This document shows positions 7,601 to 15,205 of a DNA stretch of 47,847 bases, one piece after another. The DNA is taken from contig CAZDGV010000009.1 of assembly GCA_964505195.1 (NCBI GenBank), positions 1-47,847 on the forward strand. The letters are read 5' to 3'. The notes under the pieces were generated by a model, which was not told the DNA's origin, did no database searches, and worked only from the letters and a program-made list of their open reading frames with translations. Source of the stretch: CAZDGV01 sp964505195 (GTDB lineage Bacteria > Bacteroidota > Bacteroidia > Chitinophagales > Chitinophagaceae). Position 1 is the stretch's first letter; every line of letters starts with the position of its first letter. The position numbers were made by a program, and so were the translations under genes.

Positions 7601-8779
7601 TTAGAGCAACTCAATCACCATGGCGCTGGCTCCACCTCCACCATTGCAAATGCCGGCAGCACCATAACGTGCCTTGTTTGCTTTGAGCACATGTATTAAA
7701 GTTACCAAAATACGCGCGCCACTTGCTCCCAGCGGGTGGCCCAATGAAACTGCTCCCCCATGGGCATTCACTTTGGAGGAATCGAGCTGCATGCGACGGA
7801 TATTTTCGATACCCACCACCGAGAAAGCTTCATTCAATTCCCAGTAATCGATATCACTCATTTGCAATCCTGCTTTGGCAACGGCCTTGGGAACAGCAAG
7901 GGAGGGCGATGTAGTAAACCATTCAGGCGTTTGTTCGGCATCGGCATAGGATAATATCCTTGCAAGCGGTGACAAGCCCAGCTCGTCCGCTTTATGTCGA
8001 CTCATCAGCAGCAAGGCAGCAGCACCGTCGTTCATGGTAGATGCATTGGCCGCTGTAACCGTACCATCTTTAATAAAAGCAGGCGATAGCGTAGGAATCT
8101 TTTCAAATTTCACCTGAAAGGGTTCTTCATCGCGCTCCACTTTTACCGGATCGCCCTTGCGTTGAGGAATTTCAACCGGAATCACTTCCTCAGCAAACTT
8201 TCCGTTTTCCCAGGCCCACTGCGAACGCTTGTAGCTTTCAACGGCAAAAGCATCCTGATCGGCACGCGAGATGCCGCAAGTGCTTGCACATAATTCGGCT
8301 GCATGACCCATCGCTTTTCCATCGTACACATCGGTAAGACCATCTTTTGCTAAACCGTCAATAACTGTGTTGTTTCCGTATTTGTTCCCCCAGCGCATAC
8401 TTTCAAGATAAAAGGGAACATTGCTCATACTTTCCATGCCACCGGCAACCACTACTTCAGCATCGCCGAGCATGATGCTTTGTGCGGCCATGGCAACAGA
8501 TTTCATGCCGCTGGCACAAACTTTGTTTACGGTGGTACAGTTCACATGGTCGGGAAGACCGGCAAAGCGCGCTGCTTGTCTAGCAGGCGCCTGTCCCAGA
8601 TTCGACTGGATTACACAGCCCATGAGCACATCATTCACCTGCTCAGGCTGTACAGATGCTTTTTCAAGCACGGCACGGATGGCTGCAGCACCCAGCACGG
8701 GCGCAGGAACTGTTTTTAAAGCACCCCCAAAACTACCCATGGGCGTGCGAACGGCAGAAACAATCACAACTTCATTCAT
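7601..8779 (-). CDS. acetyl-CoA C-acetyltransferase (thiolase)
   Basis: 392 residues. Type II thiolase: condenses two acetyl-CoA or cleaves 3-ketoacyl-CoA. Seen: nucleophilic Cys in NKVCASGMKSV (about 85-95), GGMESMSNVP, and the C-terminal catalytic pair in NAHGGAVSLGHPLGASGAR (His) and GICNGGGGASA (Cys). Overall closest to the AtoB/ThlA type rather than FadA by general pattern. The ATG at 8779 (MNEVVIVSAVRTPMG) is chosen over one at 8797, because a -7 box covers 8796-8804. No beta-oxidation partner is adjacent, so biosynthetic versus degradative use is open. Confidence 0.95.
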   Translation of the reverse strand: MNEVVIVSAVRTPMGSFGGALKTVPAPVLGAAAIRAVLEKASVQPEQVNDVLMGCVIQSNLGQAPARQAARFAGLPDHVNCTTVNKVCASGMKSVAMAAQSIMLGDAEVVVAGGMESMSNVPFYLESMRWGNKYGNNTVIDGLAKDGLTDVYDGKAMGHAAELCASTCGISRADQDAFAVESYKRSQWAWENGKFAEEVIPVEIPQRKGDPVKVERDEEPFQVKFEKIPTLSPAFIKDGTVTAANASTMNDGAAALLLMSRHKADELGLSPLARILSYADAEQTPEWFTTSPSLAVPKAVAKAGLQMSDIDYWELNEAFSVVGIENIRRMQLDSSKVNAHGGAVSLGHPLGASGARILVTLIHVLKANKARYGAAGICNGGGGASAMVIELL

Positions 8780-9037
8780 ATGGCATAATTGAGGCACAAA
8801 GATAAGCAGTGCGCGTTTCTATTGTAATGATCTGTTGGTAAGATCTGTTAAAGTATAGGTGCAACTCCTTTAAAAACTGCCTTTGAAAGCACTTGCAATG
8901 AATCTGTTTTAATCATAAAAACCAAGGGGTGCACTATAGAAAATACGTATTTTGCAAACTAAGATGCGACCAACAGCAGTCAAAAAATTAACTGTGGTAT
9001 GGTTTCCCCAATTTTGCATCAGCAGCCATCGTAAAAA
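8780..9037. other. 258-bp intergenic region between thiolase and dnaG
   Basis: Divergent spacer. It holds the thiolase -7 box near its left end. On the dnaG side I see only imperfect boxes (TATTTTGC near 8950 and CAATTTTGC near 9010). No tRNA-like fold, hairpin or small reading frame stood out. Confidence 0.5.
8796..8804 (-). promoter_or_regulatory. -7 promoter box TATCTTTGT for the thiolase gene
   Basis: Minus-strand match to TAnnTTTG, 16 bases before the ATG at 8779. It excludes the upstream in-frame ATG at 8797. No clear -33 element. Confidence 0.5.
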
Positions 9038-10975
9038 ATGATTTCACAGCAAACCATACAACAAATTCTTAGCAGAATCGATATCATCGAAATTGTGGGC
9101 GGTTTCGTGAAATTGAAAAAACGCGGCACAAATTACCTGGGCCTATGCCCTTTCCACAACGAAAAAACTCCCTCCTTTACCGTTTCGCCCACCAAAGAAA
9201 TTTACAAATGCTTTGGTTGCGGAAAAAGCGGAAATACCATCAATTTTTTGATGGACCATGAGAAGTACAGCTATGTAGAAGCCCTGAAATGGCTAGCGAA
9301 TAAATACAATGTAACGGTTGAGGAAACCTATCAGAGTCCGGAAGTTCTGCAGCAAAAACAAACAGGCGACAGTTTATACATCATCAACCAGTTTGCTCAA
9401 CAGTACTTCAGCGAGCAACTCTTTGAAACGGAAGACGGAAAAAATATTGCGCTTTCTTATCTAAAGGAACGTGGCTTTCGGGAAGATATCATCCAAAAAT
9501 TCCAGCTGGGTTTTTCGCCTGTACAACGCGATGCCTTTGCAAAAGCAGCATTACAAAAACAATTCAATCCCGAATTGCTGATCAAAACCGGTATTGTTGT
9601 AAACCGCAATGATGTACTGACCGACAACTATCGCGAACGCATCATTTTTCCCGTGCACAATACCACCGGAAAAATCATTGGTTTTGGGGCAAGGGTGATT
9701 GGCAAAAAAGAAAACGCACCCAAATACATCAATACGCCTGAAAATGAGATTTATGTAAAAAGTCGCATTTTATACGGCTCGTATTTTGCAAGACAGGCCA
9801 TCGACAAAAACGATGAATGCCTATTGGTGGAAGGTTATACGGATGTGATTGCGCTGCACCAGGCCGGCATTGAAAACGTGGTTGCCAGCGGTGGCACTTC
9901 GCTCACCCCCGATCAGCTGCGCCTCATTCGAAAGTACACGAACAATCTTACCATACTGTATGATGGAGATGCAGCAGGCGTGAAAGCGGCGTTGCGCGGA
10001 CTGGATTTAGCTTTAGAAGAAGGACTGCATGTACGTGTTGTACTGATACCCGACAAAGAAGATCCCGATAGCTACGTTAATAAACTGGGTGCTGCTGCAT
10101 TTACCGAGTTTGTACAGCAGAATAAAAAGGATGTAATTCTATTTCAGCTGGAAGTGATGTTGAAAGATGCCGGCAATGATTCGGTAAAGAAAGCCGAAGT
10201 AGTGAACCAGGTGGCAGAAACCATCAGTAGGATTAACAAAGCGGAGGATTTCACTAGACAGGAAGATTATATACGCCATTGTTCCTCTCTGCTTAAAATT
10301 GATGAAGCCGGACTGCACACCCTCGTAAACAAATTTATTCGGGAACGGATCACCAAGCTTGAAAACAAGTCGGACACAGCCATGGTGACGACAGGAGGTG
10401 ATGTACAAATTACTACCAGCCCTGCTGCCGATGAAGCGGTGATGGAACTTTTGCAGAAAGATGGCTTGCAAGAGAAAGCATTTGTACGTTGTTTGCTGGA
10501 GTTTGGCTTGAAGCTTTGGGACGATTCTCAAACCGTAGCTGATTATATTTTCAATGAAGGTATAGACCTCGACATGATCGACGATCCCAAGTTGCAGCAA
10601 GTAATTCAACTGTATCAGCAATGGTATAAAGAAGGACTGGAACCGGGACCACGTAGTTTTCTTTACCATGAGGATCAGGAAATAAACCATACCGTAATCA
10701 CCATTATGGAGGTAGCGTACGAAATGAGTCCGAAATGGAAAGAGCGTTTGGGAAGAGCCCCTATTACACGTGAAGAAAGCTATCGTGAAGAAGTACATTC
10801 GGTACTCACCTATCTCAAGCTCCGAAAAATTAAGCGGATGATGGATGAAAATCAGCGCGACATGGAAAGGCCGCATAGCGCCGAAGAACTGGCTACGCTG
10901 ATCAAAACACACCAACATTTAAAATCACTTGAACAAGAGCTGACCCTCGCACTGGGCACAGTCATCTTTCGATAA
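9038..10975 (+). CDS. dnaG: DNA primase
   Basis: 645 residues. Makes RNA primers for replication. Domains in order: CHC2 zinc ribbon (C37, H40, C58, C61 in CPFH...CFGCG), catalytic core with the RNA-polymerase-like fold (about 120-250, including the FPVHN region), TOPRIM with LLVEGYTDV (about 262-270) and the metal-binding LYDGDAAG (about 307-314), then a C-terminal DnaB-interacting region (about 440-645) that is long and helical. The ATG at 9038 gives the standard N-terminus MISQQTIQQILSRIDI. Sits alone, with no rpoD or rpsU beside it as in Enterobacteria. Converges on the PAP2 gene with a 24 bp gap. Confidence 0.97.
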   Translation: MISQQTIQQILSRIDIIEIVGGFVKLKKRGTNYLGLCPFHNEKTPSFTVSPTKEIYKCFGCGKSGNTINFLMDHEKYSYVEALKWLANKYNVTVEETYQSPEVLQQKQTGDSLYIINQFAQQYFSEQLFETEDGKNIALSYLKERGFREDIIQKFQLGFSPVQRDAFAKAALQKQFNPELLIKTGIVVNRNDVLTDNYRERIIFPVHNTTGKIIGFGARVIGKKENAPKYINTPENEIYVKSRILYGSYFARQAIDKNDECLLVEGYTDVIALHQAGIENVVASGGTSLTPDQLRLIRKYTNNLTILYDGDAAGVKAALRGLDLALEEGLHVRVVLIPDKEDPDSYVNKLGAAAFTEFVQQNKKDVILFQLEVMLKDAGNDSVKKAEVVNQVAETISRINKAEDFTRQEDYIRHCSSLLKIDEAGLHTLVNKFIRERITKLENKSDTAMVTTGGDVQITTSPAADEAVMELLQKDGLQEKAFVRCLLEFGLKLWDDSQTVADYIFNEGIDLDMIDDPKLQQVIQLYQQWYKEGLEPGPRSFLYHEDQEINHTVITIMEVAYEMSPKWKERLGRAPITREESYREEVHSVLTYLKLRKIKRMMDENQRDMERPHSAEELATLIKTHQHLKSLEQELTLALGTVIFR

Positions 10976-10999
10976 CAAGTAGCAGTGAGCTATTTGAAA

Positions 11000-11614
11000 C
11001 TAATCCAATTCTCGGTTTCGAAAAAGGTACGCAAGCAATATGGCCGAAAGCGTTCCCAAACACATTCCCGCCACAACATCATCTAAAAAATGCTGCCCCA
11101 GATAAATTCTTGAATAGCCCGCAAGCAATGCAGCAAATAAATAAAGCAGCTGTAATCTTTTTTGCTGGGTAGCCAGCGCAAGCAAGGAAGCAGTTGCAAA
11201 TGAAGTGGTGGTATGCCCACTGGGAAAACTATTCTTTCCTTTATGCAGCACGCCATCTACCGAATGCACAAATGCTGTTTTTTCAAAATACAGACCTGGT
11301 CTTGGACGTTGCTCAATGCTTTTAATTACCTGCACAAGCAAACCGGAGAAAAGAAACGTTAAGATGAGTAATGCGGGTAGTTTTCGCTGTCCAAAAGCAA
11401 ACAAAACCAGGGCGAGCAGGATGGTAAATAAACCATCGCCCAAGTAAGTATAATATTTAAAAAAAAGATCACCTATCCAAGAGTGCTGCTGATTGAGCTG
11501 CATAAAAATCTCTGCTTTTGGCATCAACCATAACCAAAATAATGCAGCGAGGAAGCTGATGAAAGCACCCCAAAAAAACCAGTTTCTAACAGGCGGATTG
11601 TATTGCCAGTTCAT
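11000..11614 (-). CDS. PAP2-family membrane phosphatase
   Basis: 204 residues with about five membrane segments. All three phosphatidic acid phosphatase motifs are present: KSIEQRPRPG (motif 1), NSFPSGHTTTS (motif 2, catalytic His) and SRIYLGQHFLDDVVAG (motif 3). Such enzymes dephosphorylate undecaprenyl diphosphate, phosphatidate or related lipids; the substrate cannot be read from sequence. Two starts are possible: 11638 (overlapping the CYTH gene) and 11614. I prefer 11614, since a -7 box TAGCTTTGC at 11619-11627 ends four bases before that ATG, the same arrangement as at 26592. The gene follows the CYTH gene on the same strand. Confidence 0.88.
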   Translation of the reverse strand: MNWQYNPPVRNWFFWGAFISFLAALFWLWLMPKAEIFMQLNQQHSWIGDLFFKYYTYLGDGLFTILLALVLFAFGQRKLPALLILTFLFSGLLVQVIKSIEQRPRPGLYFEKTAFVHSVDGVLHKGKNSFPSGHTTTSFATASLLALATQQKRLQLLYLFAALLAGYSRIYLGQHFLDDVVAGMCLGTLSAILLAYLFRNRELD

Positions 11615-11618
11615 GATT

Positions 11619-11627
11619 GCAAAGCTA
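11619..11627 (-). promoter_or_regulatory. -7 promoter box TAGCTTTGC for the PAP2 gene
   Basis: Followed by AATC and the ATG at 11614, implying a leaderless transcript. The box lies immediately after the stop of the upstream CYTH gene. No -33 element at the usual spacing. Confidence 0.5.
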
Positions 11628-12143
11628 CTAGCTGCCACGCAGCATATCTGAATAAGATTCTGTTAAAAGATCAGCAGGTTGGATATTCCATGACTGCATG
11701 TAGTGATTACACTGAGCATGAAGCTCCGCTTCTCCCCTTGTTCCATCAGCATCAATGGCTTCAATTTCGGCAAAGCATCCCAATCCTTCAACGCGATCCA
11801 GATGAAATTTTACATTGTCGATGAAATAAATCTCACGCGTTTTTTCAACCACTACATCTGTTTGCAGCGCTTGCTGCAACAGATCGTTAAGTGTAGTATC
11901 ATCAGCAGAAACCGGATGCAGAAAAACTTCACTTTTTTTAGGCCCCGCCTGATTATTACGGCGATAAAAAATCAGGGATCGCTCAATATTACCTTGTCGC
12001 AATTTGAGTCTCCCTTCCGACACTCTGAAATAAGTGTCTTTCTGATGATCAATGCCTACAAACCGGGCCTGGTTTGCTAGCAAGAATGCACGTAATGGCT
12101 CCAAAGAAGCAACGCGTGCTTTGATTTCAACATTTAAATGCAT
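11628..12143 (-). CDS. CYTH-domain protein (class IV adenylate cyclase / triphosphatase-like)
   Basis: 171 residues. CYTH tunnel-fold enzymes act on triphosphate substrates (ATP to cAMP, thiamine triphosphate or inorganic triphosphate). Seen: N-terminal NVEIKAR, a variant of ExExK lacking the first Glu; DTYFRVSEGRLKLRQG (about 36-51) with the basic residues of the tunnel; KSEVFLHPV; and the acidic strand CFAEIEAID (about 133-141). The start at 12143 (MHLNVEIKAR) is chosen because the upstream ATG at 12176 lies inside the -7 box. Unusually, a terminator-like hairpin and T-run end exactly at this ATG. Substrate unknown; a cyclase role is only one option. Confidence 0.82.
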   Translation of the reverse strand: MHLNVEIKARVASLEPLRAFLLANQARFVGIDHQKDTYFRVSEGRLKLRQGNIERSLIFYRRNNQAGPKKSEVFLHPVSADDTTLNDLLQQALQTDVVVEKTREIYFIDNVKFHLDRVEGLGCFAEIEAIDADGTRGEAELHAQCNHYMQSWNIQPADLLTESYSDMLRGS

Positions 12144-12171
12144 AAAAAAGGGCCGCGTTAAAGCGCGACCC
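12144..12171 (-). terminator. hairpin plus T-run ending at the CYTH start codon
   Basis: In minus-strand RNA, GGGUCGCG pairs with CGCGGCCC around the loop CUUUAA (8 pairs including one U-G wobble; on the plus strand that pair would be C-A), followed by six U and the AUG at 12143. It can be the terminator of the 149-residue gene ending at 12195, or a 5' leader hairpin of the CYTH mRNA. Confidence 0.75.
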
Positions 12172-12172
12172 T

Positions 12173-12181
12173 GCAAAAATA
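12173..12181 (-). promoter_or_regulatory. -7 promoter box TATTTTTGC upstream of the CYTH gene
   Basis: Matches TAnnTTTG. The predicted transcription start falls at the base of the hairpin at 12150-12171, placing that hairpin at the extreme 5' end of the mRNA. No clear -33 element. Confidence 0.45.
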
Positions 12182-12194
12182 ATTGAATTAAAGA

Positions 12195-12644
12195 CTATGC
12201 TTCAGCGGTATTTAATTTTGAAGTGCGCGTTCTTCTGGTTGCTTTTTCAGCAGCAGCGGCAATAGCACGATCAAATCGCATGGCTGTCCATACATGATCG
12301 AGGTTTACCTCTTCGCAGGGTTCATATCCACACTGACAAAGAAACTGCCAGCTTCCGTCGCGATTTAAATCGCTAACAATTTTGGAAGTGGTTTTAGGAA
12401 AGGCTACCCAAAATTTAGATTGCGAGGCTAGCGCAGGAAGCACATCTTTCAAAATGCCGTTGAGCTGGTTGAGATTGACAGCAAAGACGAGTGCAAAATC
12501 GATTTTCTTACTGCGCAGTAAGGGGGTAACATTTTTAGCGAAGGAACGCTTAACAAATTGTTTTTCGATAGAAGAAGGCAACCCTTGTATGAGTAAGTTT
12601 TTTTCGTCGTTCAATTGCAGTTTATCCAACAATGAAAGAGACAT
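12195..12644 (-). CDS. conserved hypothetical protein, DUF3052-like
   Basis: 149 residues, soluble, without signal peptide. An alpha/beta core is visible (NLLIQGLPSS, IDFALVFAVN, SKFWVAFPKTTSK), then a Cys-containing segment (FLCQCGYEPCEEV, about 102-114), VWTAMRFD, and a basic Ala/Arg/Thr tail. The WVAFPK and W.A.RFR-like elements resemble the DUF3052 family, but I hold that loosely; function unknown. It is a well-defined transcription unit: a full -33/-7 promoter upstream and a hairpin with T-run downstream, so it is certainly a real gene and probably well expressed. Confidence 0.75.
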   Translation of the reverse strand: MSLSLLDKLQLNDEKNLLIQGLPSSIEKQFVKRSFAKNVTPLLRSKKIDFALVFAVNLNQLNGILKDVLPALASQSKFWVAFPKTTSKIVSDLNRDGSWQFLCQCGYEPCEEVNLDHVWTAMRFDRAIAAAAEKATRRTRTSKLNTAEA

Positions 12645-12678
12645 GCCTAAAAGTTTTAATGAAAACTAAAAACGGACT

Positions 12679-12709
12679 GCAAAGTTAAGCAATTGTGAAG
12701 TGCATGCAA
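12679..12709 (-). promoter_or_regulatory. promoter TTG-N19-TAACTTTGC for the 149-residue unknown
   Basis: Minus-strand -7 box TAACTTTGC (12679-12687) and TTG at 12707-12709, spaced by 19 bases as at rpsO, purM and lpdA. Leader of about 30 bases before the ATG at 12644. Confidence 0.75.
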
Positions 12710-12794
12710 GCTTATGTTGAAGAATTAACCAGCAGGCATGAAACAGCGCCTGAAGCAAATCGTGCATTAAAGATTGCAACTATCTGAAAATGTA

Positions 12795-13610
12795 TTACTT
12801 AGCAGATGCCTGATAATAGCGCATGGCCTCCTGAATATAGCCTTTCATTTTAGCGATACGGGTTGCATCGGAGGGGTGTGTGCTCATGAACTCAGGTGGT
12901 TTTTGTCCGCCTGCGGCAGACATCCGCTGCCAAAAAGGAATGGCTTCTTGTGGATCATACCCAGCCATCGCAGCAAAAATGAGTCCGAAACGATCGGCTT
13001 CCAGCTCTTGCTTACGGGAAAAAGGCAGCATCGCTCCCAAGTTGGTACCGATGCCATAGGCCTGCAAGAAAATATTTTGGGTTTCAGCGGGCTTATCTGC
13101 CAGGGCAACCTGCAAACCAATACTGCCCAACTGCTGTACCAAACCCTGACTCATACGCTCATTGCCATGTAGCGCAATGGCATGAGCAATTTCATGTCCC
13201 ATCACTACTGCCAAACCGGCTTCATTTTCTGCAACGGGCAAGAGGCCTGCATACACAGCAACTTTTCCGCCCGGCATACACCAAGCGTTGATTTCAGTGT
13301 TTTGTATTAGATTAAATTCCCAGCGATACCCATCGAGCAAACTTCCCTTGCCTTGTGTTTCGTAATATTGTTTGATAGCGGCAGCAATGCGCGTGCCTAC
13401 TTTTTGCACCATCGCCGCATCATTACTTCCCTTTGCGTTCTGCACCTTCGCTTGAGTAAGAAACGAACGATACTGATCGGAGGCCATATTTTGCAGTTCA
13501 TTTTCCGGGAGCAGGAGCAGCTGACGCCTTCCCGTAACCTGATTTTCAGCACAGGAGAGCAACAAGAATCCAGAAAGGAGAAGAAAACAAAATTGATCTA
13601 GGCGCATCAT
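12795..13610 (-). CDS. M48-family metalloprotease, lipoprotein
   Basis: 271 residues. Zinc protease of the M48 (Ste24/HtpX/LoiP-like) family, likely anchored to the membrane through a lipobox (LLLSC, Cys20) and facing the periplasm. Catalytic zinc motif HEIAH at 139-143, with the third ligand in QELEADRFG (Glu204). The family's TGRRQL element (about 26-31) and the C-terminal STHPSDATRI are also present. LoiP and BepA relatives act in outer-membrane protein quality control; that role here is inference. No good -7 box in the 61 bp separating it from plsY. Confidence 0.92.
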   Translation of the reverse strand: MMRLDQFCFLLLSGFLLLSCAENQVTGRRQLLLLPENELQNMASDQYRSFLTQAKVQNAKGSNDAAMVQKVGTRIAAAIKQYYETQGKGSLLDGYRWEFNLIQNTEINAWCMPGGKVAVYAGLLPVAENEAGLAVVMGHEIAHAIALHGNERMSQGLVQQLGSIGLQVALADKPAETQNIFLQAYGIGTNLGAMLPFSRKQELEADRFGLIFAAMAGYDPQEAIPFWQRMSAAGGQKPPEFMSTHPSDATRIAKMKGYIQEAMRYYQASAK

Positions 13611-13671
13611 ACCAATTTATTTTGCTTGCACTAAATTAATTTCAAAAAAGTCAAAACTCAAAGCTGCCTTG

Positions 13672-14313
13672 TTAATCTTTCTTTTCCCGGTTATCTTTTT
13701 TATGGAAGCTGAATTTATTTTCAGTGCCTTTTAAAAGCCGTTTAATATTGGAAATGTGCGCAGCAAAAACGATGATGGCAGCTATGGCAGCAAACCAGCG
13801 CATATAGGGCCGCTCATCGTTCACCGCAAAAAACACACAGACGGCAAAAACCAAAACTCCCATCAGCGAAGCCAGTGAAATATATCGGGTTACCACCACT
13901 ACCAAAACGAATACCAATACCCCAATCAATGCTGTCCATGGCTGAATTGCAAGCACTACACCAAAAAGGGTAGCAATCCCCTTCCCTCCCCTAAAACCGG
14001 CAAACAAGGGAAATATATGTCCTAACACAGCCGTTAAACCCAGCATTAGCTGCCATAGCATGGTTTCACCGCCCATCCAGTAGTCCAACGTAACTTTTGA
14101 AGCAAGCGCCACCGCCAACCAACCCTTGAGCATGTCAATCAATAAAACAACTAATCCGTAACCTGCACCCAATACACGAAAAGTATTAGACGCCCCCATG
14201 TTCTTACTACCGTGTTCGCGTATGTCAATGCCAAAAAAAATACGACTCACCCATAATGCCGTGGGCACGGATCCCAATAAATAGGCATAGATAAAAAGAA
14301 GCAGTTCAAACAT
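13672..14313 (-). CDS. plsY: glycerol-3-phosphate acyltransferase PlsY
   Basis: 213 residues, integral membrane. Transfers acyl from acyl-phosphate to glycerol-3-phosphate, the first step of phospholipid synthesis. Family motifs seen: GSVPTALWVSRIFF (about 14-27), the DIREHGSKNMGASNTFRVLG region (about 30-49) and GHIFPLFAGFRGGKGIAT (about 96-113). The C-terminal tail is long, basic and charged (KENREKKD-like). It overlaps the end of prmA by 8 bases, so the two are translationally coupled. Confidence 0.95.
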   Translation of the reverse strand: MFELLLFIYAYLLGSVPTALWVSRIFFGIDIREHGSKNMGASNTFRVLGAGYGLVVLLIDMLKGWLAVALASKVTLDYWMGGETMLWQLMLGLTAVLGHIFPLFAGFRGGKGIATLFGVVLAIQPWTALIGVLVFVLVVVVTRYISLASLMGVLVFAVCVFFAVNDERPYMRWFAAIAAIIVFAAHISNIKRLLKGTENKFSFHKKDNREKKD

Positions 14314-15139
14314 GAACAGATGCTTGTTTTATAAACTGAATAGCACTCCAATCTTTTTCGCTTGTGCTTTTTACGGGCACGAGTCTATATGAAGCAGCCG
14401 ATGCTTCCAGCAAATGATTTTCATCAACATAAAAACCACTCACCAATAAGATGGCTCCATCATGCATGCAATGTGCAATGGCTTCCATGTGCTGTAGCAA
14501 TGCAGAGCGGGTAATATTAGCCAATACCAGATCAAATTTTTCTGTTGCAGGAGGATGATCATCGCGCAGAGCGCGTATGCAATTGCAATCATTACATGCA
14601 ATATTTTCAATCGTATTTTCAATGCTCCATGCATCATTGTCGATCGCTACAATATCGGTTGCACCCATTTTTTCTGCAAGAATAGCGAGCACGCCTGTAC
14701 CGGTTCCAAAATCAAATACTTTTTTATCCTTCATATCAAGCTCCCGCATCAACTGCATCATTTGTAGCGTGGTGGCATGATGGCCGGTACCAAAACTCAT
14801 TTTCGGCGTAATGACAATATCATAAGGCAACCCCGGAATGGAATCATGAAAAGAAGCGCGTATCGCTGCAAAACCCGGCAATACTACCGGCTCAAAACTT
14901 TGCTCCCATATTGCATTCCAATTCTGTGGTTGAACGGATGCTTTTGTATAAACAAGATTAAAAGTTGAGACGATACTACTCAGTATTTCTTCCTGAAAAT
15001 CTGCTGCCGGCACAAATGCAGCAAGTGCATCTTCCTCTTCTTCAAAGCCTTCATAACCCTGCTCTGAAAGCATTGCCACCAAAACATCTGACATGCCGGG
15101 TGCCAGCTTCGAAAAACTGATTTTGAAATAAGTGTCCAT
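14306..15139 (-). CDS. prmA: ribosomal protein L11 methyltransferase
   Basis: 277 residues. SAM-dependent methylation of ribosomal protein L11 in the cytosol. Seen: the N-terminal PrmA substrate-binding region (1-95) and the SAM pocket FDFGTGTGVLAILAEKMGA (about 141-159), preceded by MSFGTGHHATT (about 114-124) and followed by AIDND and LANITRSALLQ (the NPPF-like motif as ANI). Typical length. The ATG follows immediately after a perfect hairpin with seven T, which is also the likely terminator of pnp 66 bp upstream. Coupled to plsY downstream. Confidence 0.95.
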   Translation of the reverse strand: MDTYFKISFSKLAPGMSDVLVAMLSEQGYEGFEEEEDALAAFVPAADFQEEILSSIVSTFNLVYTKASVQPQNWNAIWEQSFEPVVLPGFAAIRASFHDSIPGLPYDIVITPKMSFGTGHHATTLQMMQLMRELDMKDKKVFDFGTGTGVLAILAEKMGATDIVAIDNDAWSIENTIENIACNDCNCIRALRDDHPPATEKFDLVLANITRSALLQHMEAIAHCMHDGAILLVSGFYVDENHLLEASAASYRLVPVKSTSEKDWSAIQFIKQASVHV

Positions 15140-15166
15140 AAAAAAAGGTCTTGCTGTTGCAAGACC
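15140..15166 (-). terminator. perfect hairpin plus T7 between pnp and prmA
   Basis: GGTCTTGC / GCAAGACC, 8-bp perfect stem with a four-base loop, then seven T on the minus strand and directly the prmA ATG. Best read as the pnp terminator, but its position also makes it a potential attenuator or leader hairpin of prmA. Confidence 0.85.
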
Positions 15167-15205
15167 TCAAAGTTCTGTGTTTTATTTAAGATTCGAAAGC
15201 AAGCA

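Noticed and set aside
8940..9020. TATTTTGC and CAATTTTGC as dnaG promoter boxes
   Set aside because: The first has one base too few between TA and TTTG, the second lacks the T of TA; too weak to list.
10139..10918. 259-codon minus-strand open frame inside dnaG
   Set aside because: Shadow of the dnaG C-terminal region; composition unlike a protein, no promoter.
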